The notes beneath the pieces are model-generated. The model saw only the letters and a program-made list of their open reading frames with translations, made no database searches and was not told where the DNA came from. Source: Natrinema salsiterrestre (GTDB taxonomy: Archaea > Halobacteriota > Halobacteria > Halobacteriales > Natrialbaceae). Taken from it: a stretch of DNA of 64,000 bases. Each line of letters begins with the position of its first letter. Within the stretch, counting starts at the first letter, position 1. Both the position numbers and the translations under genes were made by a program. Below, piece by piece: positions 43,620 to 53,664 of this stretch. The stretch spans positions 419,571 through 483,570 of the forward strand of contig NZ_JAMQOT010000003.1 of assembly GCF_029502005.1 (NCBI RefSeq), given 5' to 3'.

Positions 43620-44471
43620 TTACTCGCTTCCCGCGAGCGTCGCTTCCGTATCGATGCCGTAGACCGCCATCGGCGTCTCGACGTGTGCGATCCGGACCGC
43701 CTCGTCGTGACCGTTCTCGAGCAACCACCGGACCCGCCGGGGGACCGTCTTGGGGCCCAGCACCGCGCCCGGCCGGTCTGGATCGTCGATGTAGTCGGTC
43801 TCCATCAGGAACGGCTCGCCCCGCTCGGCGGCCGTCTCGAGGCGCTCTTTATCGGCCATCACGCTCGGGGTCGGTCCCTCGAGGCGGCCGCTCGCGTAGT
43901 GTTTGACGACGCGGTGAGGTTGCATCCCGGCGTCCTCGGCCCACTCGGCCACGTCGGTCATGTCCTCGCTGGCCTCGGCGTGGAGCTGGACGGCGCACTC
44001 GAGGTCGGCCCCGTGTTCGAACGCGCGGCGCATGACCGCGTTCGAGGCCGCCCAGACGTCCTCGTCGACCTCGTAGTGGGGGCGACCGGACTTCAGCGCC
44101 AGCGCCTCGCCCGCATCGACGTACTCCGCGGCGACGTCGATCCCCGCCTGCATGAGATCGCGGGCGTCCTCGGGCGCGAAGCCGCGGTCGTCTACCAGCC
44201 GCGAGATCAATCCCGGGTGGACGCCGAGGACGGGCCACGCTCGGCCCTCGAGTTCGCTCGAGGCCTCGTCGACGATTTCGATGGTTCGGTCGAAGACCGC
44301 TCGGAAGTCCTCGCCGGTCTCGGCCTCGACGCCGAGGTGCCAGGAGGGCTTGTTCACCACGAGCAAGTGGGTGCCGCCGACGCGGGCGAAGTCGCGGACG
44401 GCGTCGATACCCCGATTGTTGTCCGGATCGAGGTGGAGGTGGTCGTCGAGCACCGGCCGATCGTCGATCAT
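43620..44471 (-). CDS. TatD-family metal-dependent hydrolase
   Basis: A 283-residue TIM-barrel amidohydrolase-like protein. The N-terminal DDHLHLDPDN carries the HxH metal ligands, VLGVHPGL and AVQLHAEAS supply the further His, and FLMETDYID a C-terminal Glu/Asp. TatD relatives are DNases or deacylases, but this divergent archaeal subgroup has no known substrate. ATG 44471 places HxH at residues 10-12 as in the family; the longer open frame adds non-conserved sequence. The adjacent divergent gene is an antiporter. Confidence 0.9.
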   Translation of the reverse strand: MIDDRPVLDDHLHLDPDNNRGIDAVRDFARVGGTHLLVVNKPSWHLGVEAETGEDFRAVFDRTIEIVDEASSELEGRAWPVLGVHPGLISRLVDDRGFAPEDARDLMQAGIDVAAEYVDAGEALALKSGRPHYEVDEDVWAASNAVMRRAFEHGADLECAVQLHAEASEDMTDVAEWAEDAGMQPHRVVKHYASGRLEGPTPSVMADKERLETAAERGEPFLMETDYIDDPDRPGAVLGPKTVPRRVRWLLENGHDEAVRIAHVETPMAVYGIDTEATLAGSE

Positions 44472-44743
44472 GCGTGGGACTGGGCGGGCCGCGTCCGAAA
44501 AGTCACCGACTTCCGGCCGTGCGCCGGCGGATCCCTCGAGCGTCGGCCGTCGGGTTCGGCTCGAGGGGTGGCATCCACTGACCGGCCCGCAGTCGGTCGA
44601 AACCGACGGGTAAATGATAGGGGCCGTCCGTACTGGACGAAGGATAGATAGCAATCGACGATATCCAGAAATCCGGTACTGTCAGAAATAGTTATCATGG
44701 CGAATATAGTTAGCACAGTCGTGTACCACACGAGTGATCGAGT

Positions 44744-46297
44744 ATGAGTGATACCGGGACGGATCCGACCGATCAGTTCGAACAACCGGACGACGACGGG
44801 CCGAGAGTCGAGTTCTACGGCGGCCGCGGGATGAGCGCGCTTCCGATCGGGATCTTCATCGTCTGGGCCATCGTTCAGACCGCTCTCTGGCGGATCGGGG
44901 ATACCGGCGGGCTCATCGTCGGCATTCTCATCGGACTCATCGCCGGGATGTTCTTCGTCCGGGGGAACTGGCAGTCCTACGCCAACACGATCTTCGAAGG
45001 GATGACCCAGCCCGTCGCGGTGACGGCGATCGTCGCGTGGCTCTGGGCCGGTATGTTCGCCCAGCTGTTACAGGACGGCGGTTTCGTGGGCGGGCTCGTC
45101 TGGCTGGCCGACACCGTCGGCGTCGGCGCGGCGCTGTTCCCCGCGATTACGTTCGTCCTCGCGGCGGTGTTCACCACGGGGATCGGAACCGGATACGGCG
45201 CGACCGTCGCCTTCGTCGGCCTGTTCTTCCCGGCCGGCGTGTTGCTCGGTGCGAACCCGGTCTTGCTGTTCGGTGCGATCCTCTCGGGGGCGATCTTCGG
45301 CGACAACCTCGCGCCCGTCAGCGACACGACGATCGTCAGCGCCGTCACCCAGGACGCCGACATCGGCGGCGTCGTCGCCTCGCGGTTCAAGTACGTCATC
45401 GTCGCCGCGATCGTCGCCTTCCTCGGCTACGTCGCCGCCGGCGGAGCGATGACCGGCCTCGACGTCTCCGCCGAAGCGCAGGCGATCTTCCTCGAGGGCA
45501 GCGAGGCGATCGGCCTGATTCACATCGTCTCGATGCTGGCCGTGATCGGCGCGGCGATCGCCGGCCGTCACATCGTCGAAGCGATCTCGTGGGGGATCGT
45601 CATCGCCATCGCGTTCAACCTCGTCTTCGGCCTCGCGAGTCTCGGCGATATGGTCATGTTCAACGCGCCCAGCGACGCGCCGCTCGCGGAACCGCTCGAG
45701 TCCCTCCCGATCCTCACCGTCGTCGATAACCCGGACTCGGTCGGCGTCACCGGGAGCCTCATGACCGGCGTCTCCGGCTTCCTGGAACTCTCGATTCTCG
45801 TCCTCCTGATCATCGGCGCCGCCCAGATCATGATTCGGGGCGGTGCGTTCCAGGTGCTACTCGAGTGGTCTATCGAGAACCTCGCGACGAACGTTCGCAA
45901 CGCCGAGTTGACGATGGTCGGGTCGGCGGCACTGATCAACGCGATCATCACGATCAACACGGCCGCCGAGGTCGCGATCGGCCCCTACATCTCGAAGATC
46001 GGCGAGCGGTTCAATCTGAACGGGTACCGACGCGCGAACATTCTGGACGGCCAGACCGCCGCACTGGGATACATCTTCCCGTGGTCGGGCGGCGTGCTCG
46101 CCGGCTTCAGCGCGATGCAGAACCTCCCCGGCGAGTACGACTGGTTCGAGCAGTCGATGGTCGTGACGCCCATCGACGTCGTGCCGTTCGTCTTCCAGGG
46201 CTGGTTGTTAGTGGCAGTGTTCGTCCTCGCGGCGCTCACCGGCTTCGGCCGCGAGTACGTTATCGATCGCGAGAGCGAAGAGGTGGCACGCGTATGA
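44744..46297 (+). CDS. NhaC-family Na+/H+ antiporter
   Basis: A 517-residue membrane protein with about eleven helices. The pattern AVFTTGIGTGYGATVAFVGLFFPAGVLLG, then GAILSGAIFGDNLAPVSDTTIVSAVTQDADI, is the NhaC/ArcD-type core with an Asp-rich ion site. The second half repeats the fold around INTAAEVAIGPYISKIGERF. It probably exchanges Na+ for H+ in salt balance. The stop overlaps the next ATG (ATGA), coupling it to the TRAM-like gene. Some relatives exchange malate or lactate, so substrate is not certain. Confidence 0.9.
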   Translation: MSDTGTDPTDQFEQPDDDGPRVEFYGGRGMSALPIGIFIVWAIVQTALWRIGDTGGLIVGILIGLIAGMFFVRGNWQSYANTIFEGMTQPVAVTAIVAWLWAGMFAQLLQDGGFVGGLVWLADTVGVGAALFPAITFVLAAVFTTGIGTGYGATVAFVGLFFPAGVLLGANPVLLFGAILSGAIFGDNLAPVSDTTIVSAVTQDADIGGVVASRFKYVIVAAIVAFLGYVAAGGAMTGLDVSAEAQAIFLEGSEAIGLIHIVSMLAVIGAAIAGRHIVEAISWGIVIAIAFNLVFGLASLGDMVMFNAPSDAPLAEPLESLPILTVVDNPDSVGVTGSLMTGVSGFLELSILVLLIIGAAQIMIRGGAFQVLLEWSIENLATNVRNAELTMVGSAALINAIITINTAAEVAIGPYISKIGERFNLNGYRRANILDGQTAALGYIFPWSGGVLAGFSAMQNLPGEYDWFEQSMVVTPIDVVPFVFQGWLLVAVFVLAALTGFGREYVIDRESEEVARV

Positions 46298-46566
46298 GTT
46301 TCTTCGAAACCTATCTCAAAGGCTGGCAGTTCCGGGCGAATAGACCGTCCCTCGAAGTCGGAAGCGAGATCGACGTCTTCGTGGCCGAATCGAACGGTAC
46401 CAGCGGGACGGTATACATCGGCGATACGGAGCTCGTCGTCGACGGTGCCGGCGCAGAGACCGTCGAAAAGCAGGTTCGAGTCCGCGTGACCGAGTTCGAC
46501 GAGACCACCGCGAGCGGTCGCGGCGAGCTCCTCGAAGTGGTCGGCGAAAGTTCCTACAGCGGTTGA
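46294..46566 (+). CDS. Small TRAM-like protein coupled to the antiporter
   Basis: A 90-residue protein (MSFFETYLKGWQFRANRPSLEVGSEIDVFVAESNGTSGTVYIGDTELVV...) that looks like a single beta-barrel TRAM/OB-type domain of a haloarchaeal family (DUF7513-like, from memory). Its ATG overlaps the antiporter stop by four bases, so it is translated from the same mRNA and may serve the transporter or simply RNA binding. Function is not known. Confidence 0.85.
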   Translation: MSFFETYLKGWQFRANRPSLEVGSEIDVFVAESNGTSGTVYIGDTELVVDGAGAETVEKQVRVRVTEFDETTASGRGELLEVVGESSYSG

Positions 46567-46581
46567 GTTCCCCGGACTTCC

Positions 46582-47040
46582 TCAGGGCTCGAGGGTCACC
46601 GCGTCGTCGGCCGCGTTCTGGAGCGCGTCGGAACGGCCGTGCGAACCCGGTGCGATCGCGACCGTTTCGACGCCGACGGTGCCCGCGTACTCGAGAACGG
46701 GTTTGAAGTCGGTGTCTCGTGACGCGATCGCGAGGCGGTCGATGGTTCCGTCGCCGGCGAGCGCTGTCGCGTCGACGGCGAGTTTGACGTCGACGTCGCC
46801 GCTGGTGACGATCACTTCGAAGCCGCGGGCCTCGGCGGCCTGAATGAGCCCCGGCGTGGCGTGTTCGTCGAGATAGAGTCGGATGACCCCGACGCGCCCG
46901 TGCTCGCGAGTTACGTCGCGGAGGTCGTCGAGGTCGACGTCGAACTCGTCGCGGAAGACGTTCGGTCCGTCGACGAACAGACCCACTGCCGGCTCGCGTG
47001 CGGTATCCGGAGCGAGACGGGAACGAACGCGGTCGAACAT
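46582..47040 (-). CDS. NYN-domain (LabA/DUF88) PIN-like protein
   Basis: A 152-residue protein with a PIN-like nuclease fold. GLFVDGPNVFRDEF holds the first catalytic Asp and FEVIVTSGDVDVKLAVDATALAG and LAIASRDTDFKPVLEYAG carry the other acidic residues. Such proteins are thought to be metal-dependent RNases. ATG 47040 (MFDRVRSRLAPD) is chosen over 47112. It is convergent with the TRAM-like gene, 15 bases apart. Confidence 0.88.
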   Translation of the reverse strand: MFDRVRSRLAPDTAREPAVGLFVDGPNVFRDEFDVDLDDLRDVTREHGRVGVIRLYLDEHATPGLIQAAEARGFEVIVTSGDVDVKLAVDATALAGDGTIDRLAIASRDTDFKPVLEYAGTVGVETVAIAPGSHGRSDALQNAADDAVTLEP

Positions 47041-47363
47041 AGTCAGATGCCCGCTCTTTCCCGCGCCCGGAGATAGGTGTGACGAAACGCCAGCGTCGCC
47101 GGGAGTCGCCATCGAACCGATCCGAGTATCGATCGATATCGAGCCGCATCAGGGCTGAAGATTAAAAAATCACTGTTATAACAGGGAACAAATAAATACT
47201 TATTGCGTTTATTATCTATTATTGTGTGCGAGACTAGATCATGGTATCTGCTATCAGTAATAGCGCCTGATCGTTATTTTTTAGATGATGTATCTAGCTT
47301 ATTTCAAATTTGATTCCGTTTGGAAATATTTTAATATGCGAACCGGTACCATTCACCTGCATC
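47041..47363. other. AT-rich upstream region of the first protease
   Basis: No gene. From 47160 the DNA is strikingly AT-rich with many runs of A and T (such as tttttta-like tracts near 47280). It holds the promoter of the protease: a TATA-like ttttaata at 47328-47335, about 33 nt before its ATG. Confidence 0.5.
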
Positions 47364-49073
47364 ATGTCCGATAATAAACGCACGCAACTGAACCGACGGT
47401 CCCTCCTCGAAGCGGCCGGCGCGTTCGGTGCGCTGGTCGGTTTCGGCGGCGTTACGTCCGCAACGCCGGGGCGTGAGCCGGGACCGAAGAAAGACGAAAT
47501 GATCGTCGGTGTCGATTCCGACGTTTCGAACATCGAAGCAGCAGTCGAGGCGAAACTCCCGAGCAACGCGACTATCGTCCACACGAACGAAACGCTCGGC
47601 TACGCGTCGGTAAAGTTGGCCGACGAAGCCTCTATACAGGCCAAAGAGAACGTCAAGCGGAACCTCATGGACGTCAACGAGGTACAGTACACGGAGGACA
47701 ACGTTACCTACCACGCCCTCGAGGCCGAACCGCTCGGATCGGGGGACGACGGCCAGACGGTTGACACGCAAGGGAGCGCGTCGCCGCTGTACGCGCCCGA
47801 CGACCCGCGATACGGTGAGCAGTACGCGCCACAGCAGGTCAACTGCGAGGCAGCCTGGGACGAGACGCTCGGCGATCCGAGCGTGACGATCGCGGTCGTC
47901 GACCAGGGGATCCAGTACGATCACCCCAATCTCGAGGGGAACATGGTCGACGACATCTCGAACGGCGGGCGGGACTTCGTCGACGATGACGACGATCCGT
48001 ACCCGGTAGACGGGAGCGAGAACCACGGCACCCACGTCGGCGGTATCGCGGCCGGCGGTACCGATAACGGCACGGGACACGCCGGCATCTCGAACTGTTC
48101 GCTGATCTCGGCCCGGGCGCTGAGCAGCGGCGGGGGCGGTTCGCTCACCGACATCGCCGATGCAGTGCAGTGGGCGGCCGATCAGGGAGCCGACATCATC
48201 AACATGTCTCTCGGTGGCGGCGGTGCGACCGACACGATGCAACAGGCCTGCGAGTACGCGCAAAACCAGGGATCGCTGCTCGTCGCGGCCGCCGGCAACA
48301 ACAGGGGCGCACCAGTCTCGTACCCGGCAGCCTACGAAACCGTCCTGGCCGTCTCCGCGCTCGACGAAAACGAGTCGCTGGCGAGCTACTCGAACGTCGG
48401 TCCGGAGATCGAACTGGCCGCACCCGGTAGCAACGTCCTCTCGTCGATCCCCTGGGACGAATACGACACCTTCTCCGGCACCTCGATGGCATCGCCGGTC
48501 GTCGCCGGCGTGGCCGGACTCACGCTGTCGGCCTGGCCCGAGCTCTCGAACGCAGAGCTGCGAACCCACCTCAACGAGACGGCCGTCGACATCGGTCTGG
48601 ACGACACCGAGCAAGGGAACGGTCGCGTCGACGCCGCCAACGCCGTCACCACCGATCCCGGTACGGACCCCGACCCCGATCCGGATCCCGACCCCGATCC
48701 GGATCCCGACCCAGATCCGGATCCCGACCCCGGCGAGTGCGGTGACGAAGTGAACACGGCCAGCGGCGACGGCCAGCTCAGCGGCGGCTGGTTCGGCAAC
48801 CCGAGTGACAGCTACACCTACACGCTCAAAACGGCGGATCCCTGCAGCGCTACCCTCAGCCTCGAGGGCCCGAGCAACGCGGACTTCGACCTCTACCTGA
48901 CCCTCGACGGCCGGACGCCGACGACGTGGGACTACGACGAGCGCTCGGTCGACAGCGACTCGAGCGAATCGATCGAGGTCGAGCTCGACGGCGACGAGGA
49001 GTTCGGCATCCTCGTCGACCGATACAGCGGCAGCGGCTCCTACACGGTGAGCGTCGAGGAGCGAGGCCGATAG
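47364..49073 (+). CDS. Halolysin-like secreted subtilase (S8), copy 1
   Basis: A Tat-exported serine protease of 569 residues. The signal has [18 protein letters not shown]; a propeptide follows to about residue 140. The catalytic triad is Asp180 (VVDQGIQ), His221 (NHGTHVGG) and Ser374 (SGTSMASP), with oxyanion Asn312. After the catalytic domain comes a (Asp-Pro)n linker (residues about 440-460), then a C-terminal pre-peptidase (PPC)-type beta-sandwich ([23 protein letters not shown]). The linker is coded by an 18-bp tandem repeat (48664-48732). ATG 47364 is chosen because it starts the Tat signal. Extracellular protein digestion is the expected role. Confidence 0.94.
   Translation: MSDNKRTQLNRRSLLEAAGAFGALVGFGGVTSATPGREPGPKKDEMIVGVDSDVSNIEAAVEAKLPSNATIVHTNETLGYASVKLADEASIQAKENVKRNLMDVNEVQYTEDNVTYHALEAEPLGSGDDGQTVDTQGSASPLYAPDDPRYGEQYAPQQVNCEAAWDETLGDPSVTIAVVDQGIQYDHPNLEGNMVDDISNGGRDFVDDDDDPYPVDGSENHGTHVGGIAAGGTDNGTGHAGISNCSLISARALSSGGGGSLTDIADAVQWAADQGADIINMSLGGGGATDTMQQACEYAQNQGSLLVAAAGNNRGAPVSYPAAYETVLAVSALDENESLASYSNVGPEIELAAPGSNVLSSIPWDEYDTFSGTSMASPVVAGVAGLTLSAWPELSNAELRTHLNETAVDIGLDDTEQGNGRVDAANAVTTDPGTDPDPDPDPDPDPDPDPDPDPDPGECGDEVNTASGDGQLSGGWFGNPSDSYTYTLKTADPCSATLSLEGPSNADFDLYLTLDGRTPTTWDYDERSVDSDSSESIEVELDGDEEFGILVDRYSGSGSYTVSVEERGR
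48664..48732 (+). repeat. 18-bp coding minisatellite ((Asp-Pro)n linker)
   Basis: Nearly four copies of an 18-bp unit (gaccccgatccggatccc) encode the Asp-Pro linker of the upstream protease. Units differ by single bases that keep the amino acids. Copy number probably varies between strains. Confidence 0.7.
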
Positions 49074-49336
49074 GTCAATCACCTCGGACACGCTGATCGC
49101 ATCGCTGCTCGAGGTCACCGACGGGGATCATTCGACATCCCGTCGTCTCAGCTCGGGAAACCAGTTTCGGGTTTCTCGAGGGTCGGCCGGATGCCGTAAC
49201 CGGCCGGCTTCACATATTCACACACTATTCGGATACATTTTTTCGTTCTGTTACTATATCGTCGGCATATTCGAAAATAAATCACCGCTAGTTCGATAAG
49301 AGTTTACTAATTTCAGACAGTGATGACTGTCGTCCT

Positions 49337-50959
49337 ATGACACAGAACAGTCCGCCGGAGGACGCCGCCGGCCGCACGCACGACCGCCGATCGATCCTTT
49401 CCGGTGTCGGGTCGATCGCCCTCGGCGGGGTGATCGGCGCGTCCGGTGTCACGACCGCAACGCCCGATCGCGAGCCGGGTCCGAAAGACGACGAGATCAT
49501 CGTCGGTATCTCTTCGTCGGCCTCGGACGTGGCCGGCGAGGCGCGCGCCGCCGTTCCCGGAAACGCCGACGTGGTTCACACGAACGACACGATTCGCTAC
49601 GCAGTCGTTTCGTTCCCGTCGGATGCGCCCGCCGCCGCTCGCGACGAGTTCATCGACGCCATCACCAGTTCGCCCGCCGTCGAGTACGCGGAACCGAACG
49701 TCTCCGTTCAGTCGTTCCTCGAGCCCGACGACCCTTACTACGAGTATCAGCACGCCCCCCAGCAGATCGACTGCGAGACCGCCTGGGAGACCACGCACGG
49801 GAGCGGGGACGTCGTCATCTCCGTCGTCGATCAGGGAATCCAGTACGACCATCCCGCGCTCGAGGGAATCGTGGACGATCGAGTCGGCGAGGATTTCGTC
49901 GACCGCGACGGCGACCCGTATCCGGCCGCCGGCGCGGATCACGGCACCCACGTCGGTGGCATCGCCGCCGGCGGGACGAACGACGGCACGGGTCACGCGG
50001 GTATCAGCGACTGCTCGCTCCTCTCGGTCCGTGCGCTCGACGAAAACGGCGTGGGCTCGCTCTCGGATATCGCCGACGGGATTCAGTGGTCGGCCGACGC
50101 CGGCGCGGATATCATCAACCTCTCTCTGGGCGTCGACGGCTCGTACGAGACGCTGACCGCCGCCTGCGAGTACGCGGCCGACCGAGGAGCGTTGCTCGTC
50201 GGTGCAGCCGGCAACGACGGGAACGACCGCGTCTACTCGCCGGCGGCCGAGGACAGCGTCGTCGCCGTCTCGGCCGTCGAGGGCGATGACTCGATCGCCT
50301 CCTTCTCCAACACCGGTCCGGAGATCGAACTGGCCGCCCCGGGTACCCGGCTCGTCTCGAGCGTCACCGGCGACGACTACGCCCGCATGTCGGGGACCTC
50401 GATGGCGGCGCCGGTGGTGTCCGGCGTGGCCGGGCTCGCACTCTCGGCCGATCCCGACCTCTCGCGGACGGCGCTCCGGGATCGCCTCCGAGAAACGGCG
50501 GTCGACGTCGGTCTGTCGAGCGACGAACAGGGCTACGGGCGGGTCGACGCGGCTCGAGCGGTCACGACCGGGTCGCCCGATGATACTGACGGCGGAACCG
50601 GCGAGGAGGACTCGAACGGCGAGTGCGGCGACGAAACCGTTACCGCGAGCGCGAGCGGGACCCTCGACGGCAGCGGCTGGTGGGGCGAGAGCGACAGATA
50701 CAGCTACTCCCTGAACACCGACGACCCCTGTTCGATCACGCTCTCGCTCGAGGGGCCGGACGGCGGCGACTTCGACCTCTACGCGACCACGGACGGCAGT
50801 TCGCCCGACAGGTGGAGCCACGACGAGTCGTCGACGGGAGCCAGCACGAGCGAATCGATCACGCTCTCGCTCGAGGGCGACGAGGAATTCGGCCTGCAGG
50901 TACACGCAAACAGCGGGAGCGGGGAGTACACGTTGCGTCTCGAAGAGCGGGGCCGATAA
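49337..50959 (+). CDS. Halolysin-like secreted subtilase (S8), copy 2
   Basis: A 540-residue tandem paralogue of the gene at 47364. A Tat signal (HDRRSILSGVGSIALGGVIG) and propeptide precede the catalytic domain: Asp165 (VVDQGIQ), His202 (DHGTHVGG), Asn293 and Ser355 (SGTSMAAP). The same propeptide start (ATPDREPGPKDDEIIVGI) and C-terminal PPC-type domain are present, but the (Asp-Pro)n linker is replaced by a short Gly/Asp/Glu segment (DDTDGGTGEEDSNG). A TATA-like agtttactaattt lies about 30 nt before the ATG. It probably arose by duplication with copy 1. Confidence 0.94.
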   Translation: MTQNSPPEDAAGRTHDRRSILSGVGSIALGGVIGASGVTTATPDREPGPKDDEIIVGISSSASDVAGEARAAVPGNADVVHTNDTIRYAVVSFPSDAPAAARDEFIDAITSSPAVEYAEPNVSVQSFLEPDDPYYEYQHAPQQIDCETAWETTHGSGDVVISVVDQGIQYDHPALEGIVDDRVGEDFVDRDGDPYPAAGADHGTHVGGIAAGGTNDGTGHAGISDCSLLSVRALDENGVGSLSDIADGIQWSADAGADIINLSLGVDGSYETLTAACEYAADRGALLVGAAGNDGNDRVYSPAAEDSVVAVSAVEGDDSIASFSNTGPEIELAAPGTRLVSSVTGDDYARMSGTSMAAPVVSGVAGLALSADPDLSRTALRDRLRETAVDVGLSSDEQGYGRVDAARAVTTGSPDDTDGGTGEEDSNGECGDETVTASASGTLDGSGWWGESDRYSYSLNTDDPCSITLSLEGPDGGDFDLYATTDGSSPDRWSHDESSTGASTSESITLSLEGDEEFGLQVHANSGSGEYTLRLEERGR

Positions 50960-51024
50960 CGGATCCGAGTCGAGCACAACGGGCGTGAATCCGCCCATCG
51001 TAGCCCCGTTCGCGATCGTCCGTG

Positions 51025-52506
51025 TTACTCGAAGACGAAGTAGTCCCGTTCCTCGCCCTGAACGGAGATCCACTTGGGCTCGGTGAGCTCCCGAACGATC
51101 CACTCACCGTGGTACCGGCCGAGGCCTGACTGCTTGACGCCGCCGAAGGGCGCGTTGTGGTCCTCGTTGATCGGCTGGTCGTTGATGTGAACCATCCCCG
51201 CGTCGATCCGGTCTGCGAGGTCGCGGGCGCGTTCGGCGTCCTCGCAGAAGACCGACGCCGAGAGGCCGTACTCGGTGTCGTTGGCCAGCTCGATGGCTTC
51301 TTCGTCGTCGGAGAACGGAATGACCGGCGCGACGGGGCCGAAGTGTTCGTTACACGCCGTCGGCATGTCGTTGGTGCACTCCGAGATGACGGTCGGTTCG
51401 ACGAACAGGCCGTCGGCCTCGCCGCCCGTTTCGACCGTCGCGCCCGCCTCGCGGGTCCCCTCGATGAACTCGAGCAGGTCGTCGCGCTGGGTCTCGTTCT
51501 GTACCGGGCCGAACGTCACGTCCTCGTTCTCGGAGGGGTCCCCGACGACGAGCGACTCGGCGTGGTCGACCAGCAGGTCGACGTACTCGTCGTAGCGGTC
51601 TTCGTGGACCAGATGGCGGTTGATCGAGATGCAGACCTGCCCCTGATGGAAGAAGGAGCCGAACGCACCGGCGCGAGCCGCTTTCTCGACGTCGGCCTCG
51701 TCGGTGACGACGAACGGGGCGTTGCCGCCGAGCTCGAGGGCCGGCAGCGCGAGGCTTCCGGCGGCGTTTTCGGCGACGCGCTTGCCGACGGCCGTCGAGC
51801 CGGTAAAGGAGACTACGCGCGGGATCGGATGGGTCGACATCCGGTCGCCGATGTCCGAGCCGCGGCCGGTGACGACGTTGACGACGCCGTCGGGGACGCC
51901 GGCGGCCTCGCAGAGCTTCGCGATGAGTAGCCCGCCCGTAATCGGGGTGTCCGTCGCGGGCTTCAGGACGACGGTGTTGCCCAGCGCGATGGCGGGGGCG
52001 ACCGCTCGCAGGGAGAGGTGCAGCGGGAAGTTCCACGGCGAGATGACGCCGACGACGCCCACCGGCTCGTAGACGACGTGGTTGTCCTTGTCTTCGATCG
52101 AGGACGAGGGTCGGACCTCCTCTTCGGGGGCTTCGAGCTCCAGCGCCATCTCCACGTCGCCGGTCGCGGTCGCGAACTCGCCCATCGCGCGGTAGGCCGG
52201 CGCGCCGGCTTCGGTCGCGAGCAGGCCGGCGATCTCCTCGAAGCTGTCGTTGAGTTCCGCGAGCAGGTTCTGGACGATCTCGTTGCGCTCCTCGCGGGGA
52301 GTCGCCTCCCACGCCGGTTGTGCGGCCTCGGCCGCCTCGTAGGCGGCGTCGACGTCGTCTTCGGTCGCGGCCGGGACCTCTGTAAACACTTCCTGTTTCG
52401 CCGGGTTTGCCACTGAAATCGTGTCACCGCTCGCGGCGTCGCGCCACTCGCCGTCGATATACAATCGGTTCCAGTCGGCCTCAGGCTCGAGTTCTTGGAC
52501 GCTCAT
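51025..52506 (-). CDS. Aldehyde dehydrogenase
   Basis: An NAD(P)-dependent ALDH of 493 residues that turns an aldehyde into its acid. Visible residues: Asn159 in SPWNFP, cofactor motif FTGSTAVG (234-241), Glu258 in LELGGN, and nucleophile Cys292 in GQVCIS. The sequence resembles benzaldehyde/vanillin-type ALDHs. Substrate unknown. ATG 52506 starts a typical N-terminal region. It is convergent with the second protease. Confidence 0.94.
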   Translation of the reverse strand: MSVQELEPEADWNRLYIDGEWRDAASGDTISVANPAKQEVFTEVPAATEDDVDAAYEAAEAAQPAWEATPREERNEIVQNLLAELNDSFEEIAGLLATEAGAPAYRAMGEFATATGDVEMALELEAPEEEVRPSSSIEDKDNHVVYEPVGVVGVISPWNFPLHLSLRAVAPAIALGNTVVLKPATDTPITGGLLIAKLCEAAGVPDGVVNVVTGRGSDIGDRMSTHPIPRVVSFTGSTAVGKRVAENAAGSLALPALELGGNAPFVVTDEADVEKAARAGAFGSFFHQGQVCISINRHLVHEDRYDEYVDLLVDHAESLVVGDPSENEDVTFGPVQNETQRDDLLEFIEGTREAGATVETGGEADGLFVEPTVISECTNDMPTACNEHFGPVAPVIPFSDDEEAIELANDTEYGLSASVFCEDAERARDLADRIDAGMVHINDQPINEDHNAPFGGVKQSGLGRYHGEWIVRELTEPKWISVQGEERDYFVFE

Positions 52507-52909
52507 CCTACACGCGGGATACGACGGAATCAGTGATATGTTTTCGTCAACCGGATACCGTTCGGCTACGAGTTTGTAACCGGAATCAGTTACCTTTCGA
52601 GCGGTGGCGTGAAGGCGATCGCTCGCGATCTGACTCGAGCGGGTGATCGAACCATTCTCGTTGCAGACTATTAGAAGTAGATATAAGTGAGTTTACGTCG
52701 AACTGAAAATCGGAAGCCGGTCTCCGACGGGGGCTGTATCGAAATGCCCCGGGTGGAACCAACACCCGAGACGTGGCTTCCAAACCCGCGTAAGGATTCG
52801 GACGCCATGATTCCGTACATTCTACCGGGATATAAACATCCCGCACACCGACAGAATCGCACGACTGAACGAGTCTCGACGCTGCTTCGGACCGCGAGGT
52901 GTAATCGCG
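52507..52909. other. Intergenic region with hairpins and a TATA-overlapping palindrome
   Basis: No gene. A 6-bp-arm inverted repeat (cgggtg/cacccg) lies at 52750-52768. A second (cgggat/atcccg, 52826-52843) has the TATA-like ataaac as its loop and could be an operator for the small gene at 52910. Further left only AT-rich sequence is seen. Confidence 0.45.
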
Positions 52910-53110
52910 ATGTGTCGTGACGACGCCGGAGGGAGCGACGGAGACGGGACGGCGGTGCCACCCCTCTCGTGTCCCTGCTGCGGCCAGCCGATTACGGGGC
53001 TCACGTCGACCGGTCCCCATACCGGTGCCGTCGAGCCCTGCGGCTGCTCGATCGCGCCCGGACTGATCCACAGGGAGAGCGTCCACGGGGCTGACGACGA
53101 CGGGGAGTAA
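52910..53110 (+). CDS. 66-residue Cys-rich small protein
   Basis: MCRDDAGGSDGDGTAVPPLSCPCCGQPITGLTSTGPHTGAVEPCGCSIAPGLIHRESVH... The CPCC and CGC clusters, with a Gly-rich loop between them, make a likely zinc ribbon (CX2C-type). Codon use and composition fit a small haloarchaeal gene. The start follows an operator-like palindrome by about 70 nt. Function unknown. Confidence 0.6.
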   Translation: MCRDDAGGSDGDGTAVPPLSCPCCGQPITGLTSTGPHTGAVEPCGCSIAPGLIHRESVHGADDDGE

Positions 53111-53664
53111 CTGGGGCTCGGCGCTCGAGCCCCGGCGACCAGCCGATCGGTCGGCGTCGCGAGTCGGACACGACCACACCACCACCGTCGACACCACCAC
53201 TCAACCGGCGCAATTGACCGGCCGATCGGCTCGAAAACGGGAGCTCGAGTCCGTTCACCTTCTGATTGTGCATCGGAGTCCTCCTCGGAATGGTCCGCGA
53301 AACGCGTGAGAGTCACCTCTGAGAGTGGAACCATCCGTTGGAAGAGTGGAACCACTGCAGAGAGCGTCCTGCTATCGTGGCAACACGGGATTGCCACGCC
53401 CTCCCCAACCGATTCGCTCGCTTTCCGAGGCGCTCACTCCGTTCGCGCCTCGCACTGCTCGCTCATCCCTCGCGCAGTATCGTCGGCCGCCCTCACGATC
53501 GTTCGGACGGCCCGCTCACGGATCGCTTCGCTCTCCGTTCGCTTCCGAGGCGCTCCCGATGGTCGCGCCTCGCGGACAGCGCGCGCCACCGCACGCCGAG
53601 TGATTAATATAGAGATCGGTGACCGACGAAAAGACATTACTACTCAGCGAATGACGTTGCGGGT
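53111..53664. other. Intergenic region with GC-rich hairpins and gcvT promoter
   Basis: No convincing gene. The middle holds two similar segments, each with ccgaggcgctc followed after about 10 bases by cgcgcctcg or gcgcctcgcg, which fold as hairpins near 53428-53455 and 53550-53575. The right end has an AT-rich gattaatatag tract, about 60 nt before the gcvT ATG. Confidence 0.4.

Noticed and set aside
48664-48732. Non-coding satellite repeat
   Set aside because: The repeat is in frame and encodes the protease linker, so it is a coding minisatellite.
52687-52920. 77-codon frame left of the Cys-rich small gene
   Set aside because: It crosses both hairpins, has a non-halophile composition and overlaps the better supported gene at 52910.
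53404-53600. Small gene(s) in the region before gcvT
   Set aside because: Open frames on both strands here arise from the repetitive gcgcctcg-type hairpins and give Arg/Ser/Pro-rich chance translations.
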